The notes: generated from the letters alone by a model not told the origin. A stretch of DNA of 64,000 nucleotides from Nocardioides cavernaquae (GCF_003600895.1 NZ_QYRP01000002.1:3162001-3226000), one strand, 5' to 3'; numbered from the stretch's first letter, positions 34,212 to 43,186 are shown. Numbers and translations: made by a program.

Positions 34212-34994
34212 GTGCAGGCATGGGTGAACGGTCACATCGTCACGGATCCCGACGCGCCCGCGGTCGCGGTCACTGATCGCGGCTTCACGGTCGGGGCCGG
34301 GGTTTTCGAGACCCTCAAGGTGCTCGACGGCACCCCGTTCGCGCTGACCAGACACCTCGCCCGCCTGAACCACGGTGCGGCAGTCCTCGGCATCGACTCC
34401 CCCGACGACGCCCTGGTACGCCGAGGGGTCGCCGAGGTCCTGGCCGCAGAGGCCCACCCACTACAGCGACTGAGGATCACCTGGACCGGCACGACACTGG
34501 CGATCACGTCGACCGCCTTCGCGTCGTACTCCCCCACGACGGCGATCGTGACCTCGCCCTGGCCCCGCAACGAGCGGAGCCCGCTGGTCGGCATCAAGTC
34601 GACCGCGTTCGCCGAGAACATCCTCAGCACCGCCCACGCAGCGAAGCATGACGCGGGCGAGGCGATCCTCGCCAACCTCAACGGCGACCTGTGTGAAGGC
34701 GCCGGCTCCAACATCTTCTACGTGCTCGACGGGGAGCTGCGGACGCCCACTCTCGAGTCCGGCTGCCTCCCGGGCGTCACGCGGGACCTGGTGCTCGAGT
34801 GGTTCGGAGCGCGCGAGGTCGACGCGCCCCTCGGCGTACTCCTCGAAGCCGACGAGGTCTTCCTCGCGTCGAGCACCCGCAACGTCCAGGGCGTCCACGC
34901 GATCGACGGCCGCGCGCTCGGCGCGCCCGGACCCGTCACCACCGAGGTCGCCAGGGTGTGGGCCGAGCGGGAAGCACAGAGCCTCGATCCCTAG
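34212..34994 (+). CDS. pabC: Aminodeoxychorismate lyase-like class IV aminotransferase
   Basis: The product has 260 residues from a GTG (MQAWVNGHIV). The class IV PLP fold is shown by DRGFTVGAGVFETLKV, the Lys of GIKSTAFAENILS for the internal aldimine, and CEGAGSNIFYVLDG, LPGVTRD and ADEVFLASSTRNVQGV. PabC converts 4-amino-4-deoxychorismate to p-aminobenzoate for folate. Branched-chain or D-amino-acid aminotransferases share the fold, so the substrate is probable rather than certain. It is divergent from the tRNA cluster. Confidence 0.75.
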   Translation: MQAWVNGHIVTDPDAPAVAVTDRGFTVGAGVFETLKVLDGTPFALTRHLARLNHGAAVLGIDSPDDALVRRGVAEVLAAEAHPLQRLRITWTGTTLAITSTAFASYSPTTAIVTSPWPRNERSPLVGIKSTAFAENILSTAHAAKHDAGEAILANLNGDLCEGAGSNIFYVLDGELRTPTLESGCLPGVTRDLVLEWFGAREVDAPLGVLLEADEVFLASSTRNVQGVHAIDGRALGAPGPVTTEVARVWAEREAQSLDP

Positions 34995-35010
34995 TGGGAA
35001 CGAGGCTCTG
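34977..35010. terminator. Hairpin terminator after pabC
   Basis: CAGAGCCTCG (34977-34986) pairs with CGAGGCTCTG (35001-35010) around a 14-base loop that contains the pabC stop codon. It serves pabC and may also stop the converging SsgA-like gene. Confidence 0.7.
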
Positions 35011-35084
35011 GCAGTGGGCCGATGCTGTGACGGGCTCCTCCCTCAAAGAGTCCGTACCAGCGTCGCGCGTCCGAGTTGTGGGGG

Positions 35085-35519
35085 TCAGGCAGCCATCAGC
35101 TGGTTGATCAGCGCGTCGAGGTCGAGGTAGTCGCCCTCGGAGCCGAGCGGGACCGCGCTGAGCGTGCGGTTCACGAAGCGGTAGACGTCCTTCGTCGGGA
35201 TCTGCACGAGCAGCTCACCGTCGGGCGAGTTGAGCTCGACGATCACGACGGCCTGGCCGGAGGCGTCGAGGCATGGCCACACGTGGACGTCGCCGTCGCC
35301 GGAGGGCGAGGTGAGACCGCGGATGAGCAGGTCGCGGGCGAAGGTCCAGATGACGTCGCCGCCACCCGTGTGGAAGGTGGTCGTGACCGCGTAGGGGTCA
35401 GTCGTCGAGTAGCCGAGGTCGGCGTCGAGAGACAGGGTCTGCCCCGCACCGTCGACGCAGTCCATAGCCACTGACTGGGTGACCGAACCGGTGTGGATCT
35501 CGCCTTCGAACATCATCAC
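35085..35519 (-). CDS. SsgA-family cell-division/sporulation regulator
   Basis: The 144-residue protein matches the SsgA-like layout throughout: an early VTQSVAMDCVD, then LGYSTTDPYAVTTTFH, VIWTFARDLLIRGL, GDGDVHVWPCLD, and a late LNSPDGELLVQIPTKDVYRF. SsgB-type members recruit FtsZ in streptomycetes. In non-sporulating actinobacteria the role is a general division function. It is a single gene on the minus strand. Confidence 0.85.
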   Translation of the reverse strand: MMMFEGEIHTGSVTQSVAMDCVDGAGQTLSLDADLGYSTTDPYAVTTTFHTGGGDVIWTFARDLLIRGLTSPSGDGDVHVWPCLDASGQAVVIVELNSPDGELLVQIPTKDVYRFVNRTLSAVPLGSEGDYLDLDALINQLMAA

Positions 35520-35649
35520 GTTGCCTCCGCCTTGACTGGGCCGCTCCGTGGCCCTGTGGGAGAGGAACGGAGCAAGTGCGACACCATGACGCGGTTTTTC
35601 TGGACGAGTGTCACGTGGTCCCGCTCACACCCGCGGCTAGGCTCTGCAT

Positions 35650-36117
35650 GTGACGACTGAGGAGCGCCCACCCGAGACCGAGCCCCGGCCGAATGCGGCC
35701 AAGCGGCTCCACACGCGCCTCCACGCCAACCCGGTCACCGGCCTCGCCACGAAGGTCGTCGTCACCGTCATCGGCGTGGCGATCGTCCTCGCCGGCGCCG
35801 TGATGACCGGCCCGGTCCCCGGCCCCGGTTTCCTGATCGTCGTCGCGGGTCTCGCGATCCTCGCGACGGAGTGGGCCTGGGCGGAGAAGCTGCTGCAGCG
35901 CGCCCGCGCCTGGCTGGAGAAGTCCACCGCCCAGGTGAAGAACATGGACCCGGCCGTACGACGCCGTCGACTGCTGCTGGGACTCCTGGCGACAGTGCTG
36001 GTGCTCGGTGTTGCGGCGGCCCTGATCGCGGCGTACGGCTGGCCGGGGCTCGCGATCAGCAGCTGGGACCGGATCCAGTCGATCAGCGACGTCGTGCCCG
36101 AGCTCCCGGGCATGTGA
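35650..36117 (+). CDS. PGPGW-family membrane protein (TIGR02611-like)
   Basis: The product has 155 residues from a GTG. The signature GPVPGPGFLIVVAGLAIL lies near residue 54, after a hydrophobic helix (KVVVTVIGVAIVLAGAVM). A second membrane pair lies at about 113-135. The family is common in actinobacteria and has no assigned function. It ends 54 bases before tRNA-Val(CAC). Confidence 0.8.
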   Translation: MTTEERPPETEPRPNAAKRLHTRLHANPVTGLATKVVVTVIGVAIVLAGAVMTGPVPGPGFLIVVAGLAILATEWAWAEKLLQRARAWLEKSTAQVKNMDPAVRRRRLLLGLLATVLVLGVAAALIAAYGWPGLAISSWDRIQSISDVVPELPGM

Positions 36118-36171
36118 CCCCGATTTCGGGTTTGGGGCCGCTGGTGCGCTAGAGTTCCCGGCGCACCACAC

Positions 36172-36243
36172 GGGCGATTGGCGCAGTGGTAGCGCGCTTC
36201 GTTCACACCGAAGAGGTCACTGGTTCGAACCCAGTATCGCCCA
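36172..36243 (+). tRNA. tRNA-Val (CAC)
   Basis: The plus strand gives acceptor GGGCGAT/ATCGCCC, discriminator A, and anticodon stem CTTCG/CGAAG around TTCACAC with anticodon CAC. It closely resembles tRNA-Val(GAC) and shares its T arm, so it could be a secondary integration target. Confidence 0.95.
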
Positions 36244-36249
36244 CCGACA

Positions 36250-36269
36250 GGCCCCGCTCCGGCGGGGCC
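36250..36269 (+). terminator. Hairpin terminator after tRNA-Val (CAC)
   Basis: GGCCCCGC (36250-36257) and GCGGGGCC (36262-36269) pair around loop TCCG. The hairpin is followed by TTGG, with no long T run. Confidence 0.7.
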
Positions 36270-36317
36270 TTGGTGCATTTCTGGGCTGTTGTGGACCGGT
36301 GCACCTACGCTCGCGTG

Positions 36318-37193
36318 GTGACCCCGTCCAAGCGCCTCCCCCGCCTTCGCCGCAGCCCCGACGCGGTGAGCCCGACGGCCCACTACACAGGGCACGTGTG
36401 GGCACGCAACGGTCTCGGACCGGCAGAGCTGGACACCAGGACTGGCGCGGTCCTGCACGGCCTGCTCGCGCCTCTCAATGCCGTCAGCGGGCGCCTCGGT
36501 GGACCGACGCTCGAGGGCCTGCTGCTCGGCCGCCACCAGGTGATGGACGACCTGCTGCACGCCGCGATCAAGGACGGCCGGATCAGCCAGGTCGTCGAGA
36601 TCGCGTCCGGGATGTCGCCGCGGGGGCAGCGCTTCTCCGAGCAGTACGGCGAGGCGCTGGCCTACGTCGAGGCGGACCTGCCCGCGATGGCAGACCGCAA
36701 GCGGCGCGCTCTTGAGGGTTTGCCGCGGAGCACGACGCACGCGGTCGTGGACTTCGACGCGCTGCGTGAGGACGGGCCGGGCAGCCTCGCCTCCGTGATG
36801 GCCTCGCTCGACCCGACGCGCGGCACGGCGATCATCACCGAGGGGCTGCTGAACTACCTGCCGCCGGAGGCCGTCCGCACGCTCTGGGGTCGCCTCGGTG
36901 CGGAGCTGGCACGGTTCCCGGCCGGGGTCTACATCTCCGACCTGCACCTCTCCGGCGAGCTTCGTGGCGGCGCAGCCCGGGGCTTCGGCGTCCTGCTCGC
37001 AGCGTTCGTCCGTGGCCGGATCCACTTCCACTTCGCTGATGCCCCGGCTGCCGAGAAGGCGCTCCACGAGAGCGGATTCGACCGCGTCGTACTCCATCGA
37101 CTGGACGACCCCGCGCTCGGCGTACCCGCCCGGCTGCACGCAGGAGCCCGCCTGGCGCGGGTCATCGAGGCATGGACGGAGGCACCCGCATGA
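36318..37193 (+). CDS. Leucine-carboxyl-methyltransferase-like SAM-dependent methyltransferase
   Basis: The start is taken at GTG 36318 ([10 protein letters not shown]); GTGs at 36315 and 36366 are alternatives. The open frame continues upstream into the tRNA, which cannot be coding. It gives 291 residues. SAM-binding is suggested by [18 protein letters not shown] near residue 95 and [15 protein letters not shown] near 172, as in the LCM/PPM family (Pfam Methyltransf_10-like or LCM). The substrate is unknown. It overlaps the DUF2200 gene by four bases. Confidence 0.65.
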   Translation: MTPSKRLPRLRRSPDAVSPTAHYTGHVWARNGLGPAELDTRTGAVLHGLLAPLNAVSGRLGGPTLEGLLLGRHQVMDDLLHAAIKDGRISQVVEIASGMSPRGQRFSEQYGEALAYVEADLPAMADRKRRALEGLPRSTTHAVVDFDALREDGPGSLASVMASLDPTRGTAIITEGLLNYLPPEAVRTLWGRLGAELARFPAGVYISDLHLSGELRGGAARGFGVLLAAFVRGRIHFHFADAPAAEKALHESGFDRVVLHRLDDPALGVPARLHAGARLARVIEAWTEAPA

Positions 37194-37531
37194 GCCGCAT
37201 CTTCACGACCAGCTTTGCTTCGGTCTATCCCCACTACGTCACCAAGGTGGAGAAGAAGGGGCGCACGAAGGCCGAGCTGGACGAGGTGATCGAGTGGCTC
37301 ACCGGGTTCGACGAGTCAGCCCTGGCCGGCCACCTCGCCGCCGGCACGACGTTCGAGGAGTTCTTCGACGCCGCCGAGCTCAACCCGCACGCGTCGCTCA
37401 TCACCGGCGTCGTGTGCGGCGTCCGCGTCGAGTCGGTCGAGGATCCGCTGATGCAGAAGATCCGTTACCTCGACAAGCTGGTCGACGAGCTGGCCAAGGG
37501 CAAGGCGATGGAGAAGGTCCTGCGGGCCTGA
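37190..37531 (+). CDS. DUF2200-family protein
   Basis: The 113-residue protein starts [20 protein letters not shown] and continues [31 protein letters not shown] and [17 protein letters not shown], followed by [18 protein letters not shown]. This matches DUF2200 along its whole length. The function is unknown. The start overlaps the methyltransferase stop as ATGA. Confidence 0.85.
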   Translation: MSRIFTTSFASVYPHYVTKVEKKGRTKAELDEVIEWLTGFDESALAGHLAAGTTFEEFFDAAELNPHASLITGVVCGVRVESVEDPLMQKIRYLDKLVDELAKGKAMEKVLRA

Positions 37532-37597
37532 TCCTCTGCGACGGTCGACCGGGCGACGAAGTTGAGTAGTTCTACGCTCGAACTCCGCCCTCACCGG

Positions 37598-38035
37598 ATG
37601 TCAGCATCGACCATGGTCCGGATTCTTGGTGTTTCAGTGGCACTGGCCCTCTTCTCCGCGGCCATGTGGTTCGCCTGGCTGGGGTGGGACCACGAGTACT
37701 ACCTCGTGGACGGCTATCCGCAGGGCCCCTATCGCGCCTGGCAGGTGATCGGCTGCGGCGCGTCCATCGCGGTCGCCGCCGTCGCGGCGTACCTGCTGAG
37801 TCGCCGGGTCGTCGCCATCTTCACGCTTGCGCCGGCCGCGGTCCTCGGCTTCGCGGTCGCGTGGGGCCAGGATGCGGCGACGACTGATGAGTCCGGCCTG
37901 TGGGTCGTCGGACTGGGCATGATCCTGGTCGGCGGCACCGGCGCGCTCCTGGCCCTGCTCGCCATCACCGCCGCCATCACGGCCGCCGTTGCAGCCACAC
38001 GCAGCAACGTCGGGCTGGTCAACCCAGGCCATTGA
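37598..38035 (+). CDS. Small membrane protein with four predicted helices
   Basis: The ATG at 37598 (MSASTMVRILGVSVALALFS) gives 145 residues; a TTG at 37562 would add 12. Hydrophobic segments lie at about residues 8-28, 50-67, 74-94 and 105-133. No family was recognised. It converges with the DMT transporter; the two stops are three bases apart. Confidence 0.6.
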   Translation: MSASTMVRILGVSVALALFSAAMWFAWLGWDHEYYLVDGYPQGPYRAWQVIGCGASIAVAAVAAYLLSRRVVAIFTLAPAAVLGFAVAWGQDAATTDESGLWVVGLGMILVGGTGALLALLAITAAITAAVAATRSNVGLVNPGH

Positions 38036-38038
38036 CCC

Positions 38039-38980
38039 TCAGACCGGCGCGGGATATTCCTCGGCGGGGTTCAGCGCAACGACCGCCGCCAGGATCAGGG
38101 CTCCCCCTACGACTCCGAGCCAAGGCAGCCGCTCGCCAAGCAGCACGGCCGCCAATGCTGCGGCAGACAACGGCTCCACGAGCGTGGCCACCGTGGCTGC
38201 GGATCCAGACGTGGTCCGCAGTCCTGCGTACAGGAGCCCGTACGACAGCGCCATGGTCGCGATCCCGAGGTAGGCCAGCAAGGTCAGCGAGACCGGATCC
38301 GGTGTGAGGACAGGTGCGCCCGTCACGGCTGCGACGACGAAGAACGGGGCCAGGACGATCGCGCCCACCACTGTGGCGCACGTCGTCAACGCGATGGCCT
38401 CGACCTGTTGGGAGAGCCGGTGCCCGAGCACCGTCGTGCCTGCGTACGTCGCTCCGGCCGCGACCGCAAGCAGCAGACCCAGCGCTGGCTCGTCACTCGG
38501 CGCCGCCGATCCATGACCCGCAGCGAAGCTGATCAACACCAGCCCACTGAGCGCTCCGGCGAGGACCGCGACCTGTCGCCGCGATGGCCGGGTCCCTGCC
38601 GCGAGGTGCTCCCACGTGGCGGCGAGGATCGGGGCGAGCCCCAACGAGACGACCGTGGCGACACTGACCCCGACCATCAGGACAGAGACGAAGTAGAGGC
38701 CCTGATAGGTGGCCGTGCCGCAACCAACGAGGGTCACCAACAGCGGGTGTTCCCGCATCGTTCTCAGGACGGCGCGTCCCCGCCGTGCGGCAGTTGCGAA
38801 GACGATCAACGCGACTGCCGCGATGACCATCCGCCACGCGCTGACGGTCATCGCTCCAAACCCGTCGCGCTCGTGCAGGAACGTCACCACCAGGCCACCG
38901 GTCCCCCAGAGGACGCCCGCTGCGCAGACCTGGAGCAAACCGATCCGAGTGCGCCGGGAAGCGCGTGCGGTGGTGGTCAC
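38039..38980 (-). CDS. EamA/DMT-family transporter
   Basis: The product has 313 residues from a GTG with ten hydrophobic helices in two halves. Each half contains an EamA-like repeat: VCAAGVLWGTGGLVVTFLHE near residue 18, and LLAVAAGATYAGTTVLGHRL with the closing ATLVEPLSAAALAAVLLGE. DMT proteins export amino acids or other metabolites. The substrate cannot be read from the sequence. Confidence 0.85.
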   Translation of the reverse strand: MTTTARASRRTRIGLLQVCAAGVLWGTGGLVVTFLHERDGFGAMTVSAWRMVIAAVALIVFATAARRGRAVLRTMREHPLLVTLVGCGTATYQGLYFVSVLMVGVSVATVVSLGLAPILAATWEHLAAGTRPSRRQVAVLAGALSGLVLISFAAGHGSAAPSDEPALGLLLAVAAGATYAGTTVLGHRLSQQVEAIALTTCATVVGAIVLAPFFVVAAVTGAPVLTPDPVSLTLLAYLGIATMALSYGLLYAGLRTTSGSAATVATLVEPLSAAALAAVLLGERLPWLGVVGGALILAAVVALNPAEEYPAPV

Positions 38981-39063
38981 CGCTGAAACCTATCGACCCG
39001 GGCAATCAATCCTGTGAACGCTGTCGGCACACCCTCCGCGGCTACAGATGAGTGCGTTCGACT

Positions 39064-39303
39064 TCACTCGAAGGGCACGGTCCTGTCATCGACGGATGCC
39101 AGGACCCAGACCTTCCGACCAAGCAGCTGCTCCAGAACCTGCTCCAGGACACGCTCGTCGCCGGTGAGCGCCAAAAGGTCCTCCTGATCCAGCACGAAGC
39201 AGACCTCGTCGCCAGATCCCAGCGGAAGGGTCCTGAGCTCACCGACGTAGCCGGCGAGCTCGAAGGCACCGCGAACGGCAGTCTGCTGCCCGACGTTGAA
39301 CAT
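39064..39303 (-). CDS. Small hypothetical protein
   Basis: The ATG at 39303 (MFNVGQQTAVRGAFELAGYV) gives 79 residues; a GTG four codons earlier is an alternative. It ends KVWVLASVDDRTVPFE. It has no recognised domain and is acidic and soluble. It is isolated between the DMT gene and a divergent lipoprotein gene. Confidence 0.5.
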   Translation of the reverse strand: MFNVGQQTAVRGAFELAGYVGELRTLPLGSGDEVCFVLDQEDLLALTGDERVLEQVLEQLLGRKVWVLASVDDRTVPFE

Positions 39304-39408
39304 GCTCGTCACGCTAACCCGCTCCGACCGTTGGCGTCCGACCATCGGAAGACATGCGCTCATCGACGCGCACGGCCTACCGTCAGTCGACCCGCAGAGG
39401 AGAATCCA

Positions 39409-39764
39409 TGTTGTCGCTCGCCTCGCGTGCCCTTGTCGGGATCACGCTGTTCACCACGCTGACCGCGTGCGGCGCCGATTCTCCAGAGGTGCGGCCTGAC
39501 ACCTCACCAGTAGTTGAGAAGGCGCCCGAGGCGCCGAGCGTCGTCGAGCCAGTCATGCCCGACCTGGTCGGGATGTCCTATCTCGATGGCCAGGAGCTCT
39601 TGGGTGCCGCACTCGACGCCGCCGGGAATGACACCGTCATTCAGGCACGCACGAGGCGCACGGGCAGTGCCGAACCCGGCACGTATGTGGATCAGTCTCC
39701 AGCCCCGGGCACGGTCCTCACTGCTGAGACCCCGATCAGGATCTTTGTCGAGGAGGGGCCGTAG
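39409..39764 (+). CDS. PASTA-domain lipoprotein
   Basis: The ATG at 39409 has GAGGAGA upstream and gives 118 residues. The N-terminus is a lipoprotein signal with lipobox LTAC (Cys 21). After a proline-rich linker one PASTA repeat follows, VMPDLVGMSYLDGQELLGAA to TPIRIFVEEG. PASTA domains bind peptidoglycan or beta-lactams. A single-PASTA lipoprotein probably sits at the outer face of the membrane. Confidence 0.75.
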
Positions 39765-39882
39765 TAGTGACGGCACAGCGGCATGATCGCGCCACTCGCT
39801 CCGCCGTGCCGCGCCTCGGCTGATGATCGTTCTAGCCTTTGGTTAGGGAGTCCCTCGCCCCTACGCCCGTGAGGAAGCCTGC

Positions 39883-40317
39883 ATGACCTTCCAGCTGAGG
39901 CTCGACATCGCTGCCTCACCGGCGACAGTCTTCGCCTTCGTCTCCGATTTCACGACTACGCCCGAGTGGTACTCCGCCGTGCATCGGGTCGATTGCATCG
40001 CCGGCACCGGAGGGCTCGGGACGCGATATGAGGTGCACCGGCAACTACCTGGCGGCTCCGCGCACAACGAGGTTGAGATCACCGGCTACGAGAGTGGGCG
40101 CGAGGTCACCTTCTCTTCCATCAGCGGCCCGACGCCGTTTGCCTACCGCTACATCGTCGAGCCACGTGACGCGGCGACCCGGCTCACGCTCGAGGGCACG
40201 ATCGGTGCAGCCGGACTCACAGGGCCCGCGGCTCTTCTCGGACCGGTGGCAGAACGCTTCTTCAAGCGAGGCATGCGGGCCAACCTCGACGTACTCGCGA
40301 GGATCCTCGAGCGCTGA
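39883..40317 (+). CDS. SRPBCC-family (polyketide cyclase-like) protein
   Basis: The 144-residue protein has the START/SRPBCC layout: FQLRLDIAASPATVFAFVSD, FTTTPEWYSAV, GTGGLGTRYEVHRQLPGGS, EVEITGYESGREVTF and the C-terminal helix RFFKRGMRANLDVLARILE. These proteins hold hydrophobic ligands in a deep cavity. The ligand is unknown. It appears to be a single gene. Confidence 0.8.
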   Translation: MTFQLRLDIAASPATVFAFVSDFTTTPEWYSAVHRVDCIAGTGGLGTRYEVHRQLPGGSAHNEVEITGYESGREVTFSSISGPTPFAYRYIVEPRDAATRLTLEGTIGAAGLTGPAALLGPVAERFFKRGMRANLDVLARILER

Positions 40318-40372
40318 CCCGTCGCATCCTGTTCGAGGCAGATCCGCGCACTTGGTTACTAGGCTGAAGGGC

Positions 40373-40741
40373 GTGGACAAGGACTCGCGGGACGGTCGGC
40401 AGACCGAGCTCCTGATTCGACGGTTCGGCCAGTCAGGGGCGACTGTCGATGACGCTGTCCCTGCCTTCTCTGGCATGTACCCAGCGTTTAGCGGGTTCGG
40501 CAACTGGGAGTTGCTCTTCACGCGCTGGCGGATCCTCGCGCTCGCTGCCGGCGAGGTCCAGGTCTGGACTGCGTGGACCGGGCCCACGCCAAAGAAGTTG
40601 CTCGCCTCAGCCGATCGACATGACCTCGTCGTGGAGCGGGGCCACCTTGCTTACAGCAGGGTCACGGTCGCTGGGCACCGCCTATGGGTCCACCGGCGCG
40701 ACTTGGCCTCGCTCAAACGCTGGCGCGAGTCGGCTGAATGA
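40373..40741 (+). CDS. Hypothetical protein
   Basis: The GTG at 40373 (MDKDSRDGRQTELLIRRFGQ) gives 122 residues; the frame is open upstream, but that part looks like a shadow of the SRPBCC gene. It contains FGNWELLFTRWRILALAAGEVQVW and ends RRDLASLKRWRESAE. The patterned hydrophobics look real, but no family was recognised. Confidence 0.45.
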   Translation: MDKDSRDGRQTELLIRRFGQSGATVDDAVPAFSGMYPAFSGFGNWELLFTRWRILALAAGEVQVWTAWTGPTPKKLLASADRHDLVVERGHLAYSRVTVAGHRLWVHRRDLASLKRWRESAE

Positions 40742-40792
40742 TCGAGCGAACATCGGCAGTTCCCGCTGTATCAGCGGCATGAGCGAGCGGAT

Positions 40793-41008
40793 TCAGCGGG
40801 CGTTGACGTGCAACTCAGGGTGAGCGCAACACGTCGCGAAGCCGCCGTGCCTAGGGCATTCGATGTCCACGGACGACGGGCAGTAGTAGATGTCAGGGCA
40901 CCGGCAGTCCCGCGCGACTCGCTCCCATGCCGCAGCGATTGCCTCGGGGGTAGCGGGGTCCGGTGTGGGAACTCGCTTACCCAGCCCAAGCCAGCGGAAG
41001 ATCCTCAT
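40793..41008 (-). CDS. Small cysteine-rich hypothetical protein
   Basis: The 71-residue protein (MRIFRWLGLGKRVPTPDPAT) has CRCPDIYYCP, ECPRHG and FATCCAHPELH in its second half, six Cys and two nearby His, enough for one or two metal sites. An in-frame start 81 bases earlier is possible but has unlikely composition. The neighbouring small ORFs on the same strand are also unassigned. Confidence 0.45.
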   Translation of the reverse strand: MRIFRWLGLGKRVPTPDPATPEAIAAAWERVARDCRCPDIYYCPSSVDIECPRHGGFATCCAHPELHVNAR

Positions 41009-41054
41009 GCCGCAAGGATCCCAGCTCCGACCACCCGCGGCTTGTGAGGCCGGA

Positions 41055-41339
41055 TCACTCCCAGTTGCGCGAGGCGTACGACTGCCCATCTACGTCAGGG
41101 AAGTCGGTCGTGTTCACGCCCCACCCTTGACGCTTCCAGTAGAGGGTCATGGCTTCAAAGTGGCTCGCAGCTTCAACCGTCCAGACAAGCGTCGCCCTGG
41201 CGAAAGGTCGCGTCGCGCTCCATCGCCCATCGGCCTGGCCAGACAGAACGTCAGGTACCCACCCTTGTCCGCCGGCGGCGATCTCCGTCCGCATCAGCAA
41301 CGTGAACTGTTCGTCATCAGGACCTTCGCGCATGTCCAC
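41055..41339 (-). CDS. Hypothetical protein
   Basis: The 94-residue protein (GTG start; ATG at 41333 as alternative) reads PDDEQFTLLMRTEIAAGGQG, then RPFARATLVWTVEAASHFEAMTLYWKRQGWG and ends YASRNWE. The strand-helix pattern looks like a real small domain, but no family was recognised. It is one of a row of small minus-strand ORFs. Confidence 0.45.
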   Translation of the reverse strand: MDMREGPDDEQFTLLMRTEIAAGGQGWVPDVLSGQADGRWSATRPFARATLVWTVEAASHFEAMTLYWKRQGWGVNTTDFPDVDGQSYASRNWE

Positions 41340-41379
41340 CTCATGACGGAAAGCAGTGCCGTCATCGCGGCTGAGCGGG

Positions 41380-41571
41380 TCATATCGCCTTCGCTACTTT
41401 TCCCATGCCTGCCTGAGAAGCGGGCCTCCGAACGCCTCGACGTGCGGTGCCCAAACCGCATTCGTGAGCGTGCGTCCAGTAGTCGATCATGTCGTCGTCG
41501 GCGCCTAGGAGACGATCGATCCAGTCGAAGACCAACCGCAGCGCGACTGGATCATCCAGGGCCTCGCTCAT
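41380..41571 (-). CDS. Short hypothetical ORF
   Basis: The start is preceded by ACGAGGTG, with the ATG at 41571 or 41574. It has about 63 residues beginning MSEALDDPVALRLVFDWIDR and continuing LLGADDDMIDYWTHAHECGLG. The first 45 residues look helical and plausible; the tail is basic. It lies about 15 bases downstream of another short ORF, so the two may be co-translated. Confidence 0.3.
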   Translation of the reverse strand: MSEALDDPVALRLVFDWIDRLLGADDDMIDYWTHAHECGLGTARRGVRRPASQAGMGKVAKAI

Positions 41572-41588
41572 CACCTCGTGGCGAAGAC

Positions 41589-41726
41589 CTAGTCAACTCG
41601 GCCAGCGGGATCGGTGCCCGCATCTTCAGCGACGGCCGCGGCCTTGTGCGGAAACGTCAGGCCGAACTCACGCTCCACGTTGTCACTGGTCAGCAGCACG
41701 GAATCAGAGTAGGTCTGAACCGGCAT
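41589..41726 (-). CDS. Very short hypothetical ORF
   Basis: Forty-five residues start MPVQTYSDSVLLTSDNVERE and end DAGTDPAGRVD. The frame is open for 20 codons further upstream, but without a usual start codon. Composition looks like a genuine acidic peptide or the end of a broken gene. Confidence is low. Confidence 0.25.
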   Translation of the reverse strand: MPVQTYSDSVLLTSDNVEREFGLTFPHKAAAVAEDAGTDPAGRVD

Positions 41727-41843
41727 GTCCGAGCGGGCCGCCGCGCCGAGCCATAGGCTGCCGAGTATGGCCGTGATCCTGCGCTTTCACCTCCGAAATC
41801 AGCTCAACGACATTGTTCGAGCGGTCACTTTCCGGGCTCAAGC

Positions 41844-42242
41844 GTGAGCGTGCACGCCGTACTTCTGCGGGCAATTGCCTGGATCACGATCCTGGTGTTC
41901 GCCGTCAGGAGGTGCCTCATCGAGCAGACCGTGTCCATGGAACATGCGGACCGGATTCTTCTCCTAGCCTTAGCAATCCCGATTGCATTTGGGTTCGGCT
42001 ACCGCCTTGACCAACTTGCACCCTGGGCCATGAAGCCCCAAAACGATCGCCAAAGCCGCCGGTCGGCGGCGATTCTCATTGCCTTCTTTGTTGCGCTGAC
42101 CGTGGTACTTCCCTCGGGTACGAGCTTGGTCGTCGCGTCCGCACTGGCGGTTGTAGCTGCGCCCTTAATGCTTGGCCTCGAGTTGCGGAATCTGAAGTCT
42201 GGCGGTGCACTGTTCCGCTCATCCTTGACCCAACTCGACTAG
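41844..42242 (+). CDS. Hypothetical membrane protein
   Basis: The product has 132 residues from a GTG. Hydrophobic segments at about residues 8-25, 37-55, 74-93 and 95-112 suggest four membrane helices. The only loop rich in charge is KPQNDRQSRRSAAI. No family was recognised. Confidence 0.45.
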   Translation: MSVHAVLLRAIAWITILVFAVRRCLIEQTVSMEHADRILLLALAIPIAFGFGYRLDQLAPWAMKPQNDRQSRRSAAILIAFFVALTVVLPSGTSLVVASALAVVAAPLMLGLELRNLKSGGALFRSSLTQLD

Positions 42243-42359
42243 AGGGTGGCGGATGCTCTGCCTGGGCTCACCCCGGATGGCCGCACCATCACCACGCGAC
42301 CACCATCGGCAGGTCCGCACTGGTCGCGGCAGATGAGTGCTTCCCGGTTTGTGCGTGCT

Positions 42360-42659
42360 CTATGCCAGGCCAAGGATCGCGAAAAGAAGGATGAAGACGA
42401 GCACCGCCACCGGAACCATCAGGACCGCGCCGCCGGCGAACCCGAACCACCATCGTCTGCGGGTCCGGGACCGTGCTGCGGCTGCAAGCGACGCCAGCGC
42501 GACCACTCCAAGGACGGGGAGTACAAAGACATCCCAGAAGAGTCCGTCGAAGACACTTGCTTGCACGAAGTAGACGACCCAAACGGCAACGCCGCAGGCA
42601 GCCCCGATTGCAAAGCCGATGGGCCATTGGGTCAAGCGGGCGCGTGCTGCCAGTTCCAT
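42360..42659 (-). CDS. Hypothetical membrane protein
   Basis: The ATG at 42659 (MELAARARLTQWPIGFAIGA) gives 99 residues with three hydrophobic helices (about 13-33, 42-62 and 75-97) and a short RSRTRRRWW loop. The longer in-frame ORF has an implausible N-terminus. No family was recognised. Confidence 0.5.
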   Translation of the reverse strand: MELAARARLTQWPIGFAIGAACGVAVWVVYFVQASVFDGLFWDVFVLPVLGVVALASLAAAARSRTRRRWWFGFAGGAVLMVPVAVLVFILLFAILGLA

Positions 42660-42756
42660 CTGCTGATCATGTCGACCTGAGAAGCGGGGCGCAGGAAAAC
42701 GCCCTCCTTGCGGCAGGTGAGGGCGGATTGCCGACGCGCTCGACCTCGATATGGGG

Positions 42757-43137
42757 TCACGCCCAGTAGGCGATTGCGTCTGCGCCAACGCCGTAGTGCC
42801 GAGGCGCAGCCTCCTGCAGGGCGTAGTTGGGCCAGCGCCCGTCAGAGATCTGTGCGCCATCCGGCACTCGCGCGCGTCGGCCGCTCGCCAGTTCGCGGGG
42901 TGCGCCCTCCATGACGTAAACCGCGGCCAAGGCGCAGGCCTTCGCCAGCTGCATACTTGCCCCTGACTTGGTCGTCGGTCCGTGCAGGAGAAGCCAGTCC
43001 GCTACTGAGCAGACTCGAACGAGCTCGTCGTCGGTGCAGCCGATCATCCACTCGGCTGCGGCCGCCTCTGAGAATGCGAGGAGATCGTTCGCGATGTCAC
43101 TGGTCCTGGCACCAAGCATGAACATCAACCTATCCAT
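42757..43137 (-). CDS. Hypothetical protein
   Basis: The ATG at 43137 (MDRLMFMLGARTSDIANDLL) gives 126 residues with FSEAAAAEWMIGCTDDELVR and VADWLLLHGPTTKSGASMQL, helical and soluble, ending YGVGADAIAYWA. The upstream part of the longer frame overlaps the HNH gene and is rejected. Function is unknown. Confidence 0.5.
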   Translation of the reverse strand: MDRLMFMLGARTSDIANDLLAFSEAAAAEWMIGCTDDELVRVCSVADWLLLHGPTTKSGASMQLAKACALAAVYVMEGAPRELASGRRARVPDGAQISDGRWPNYALQEAAPRHYGVGADAIAYWA

Positions 43138-43186
43138 CCGCTGAGGGCGTGCACGGATCTCGCCAGATCCGGGCACAACGAGCGGG

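Noticed and set aside
36186..36317. N-terminal extension of the methyltransferase frame
   Set aside because: It would start inside tRNA-Val(CAC) and run through its terminator, so a GTG near 36318 is preferred.
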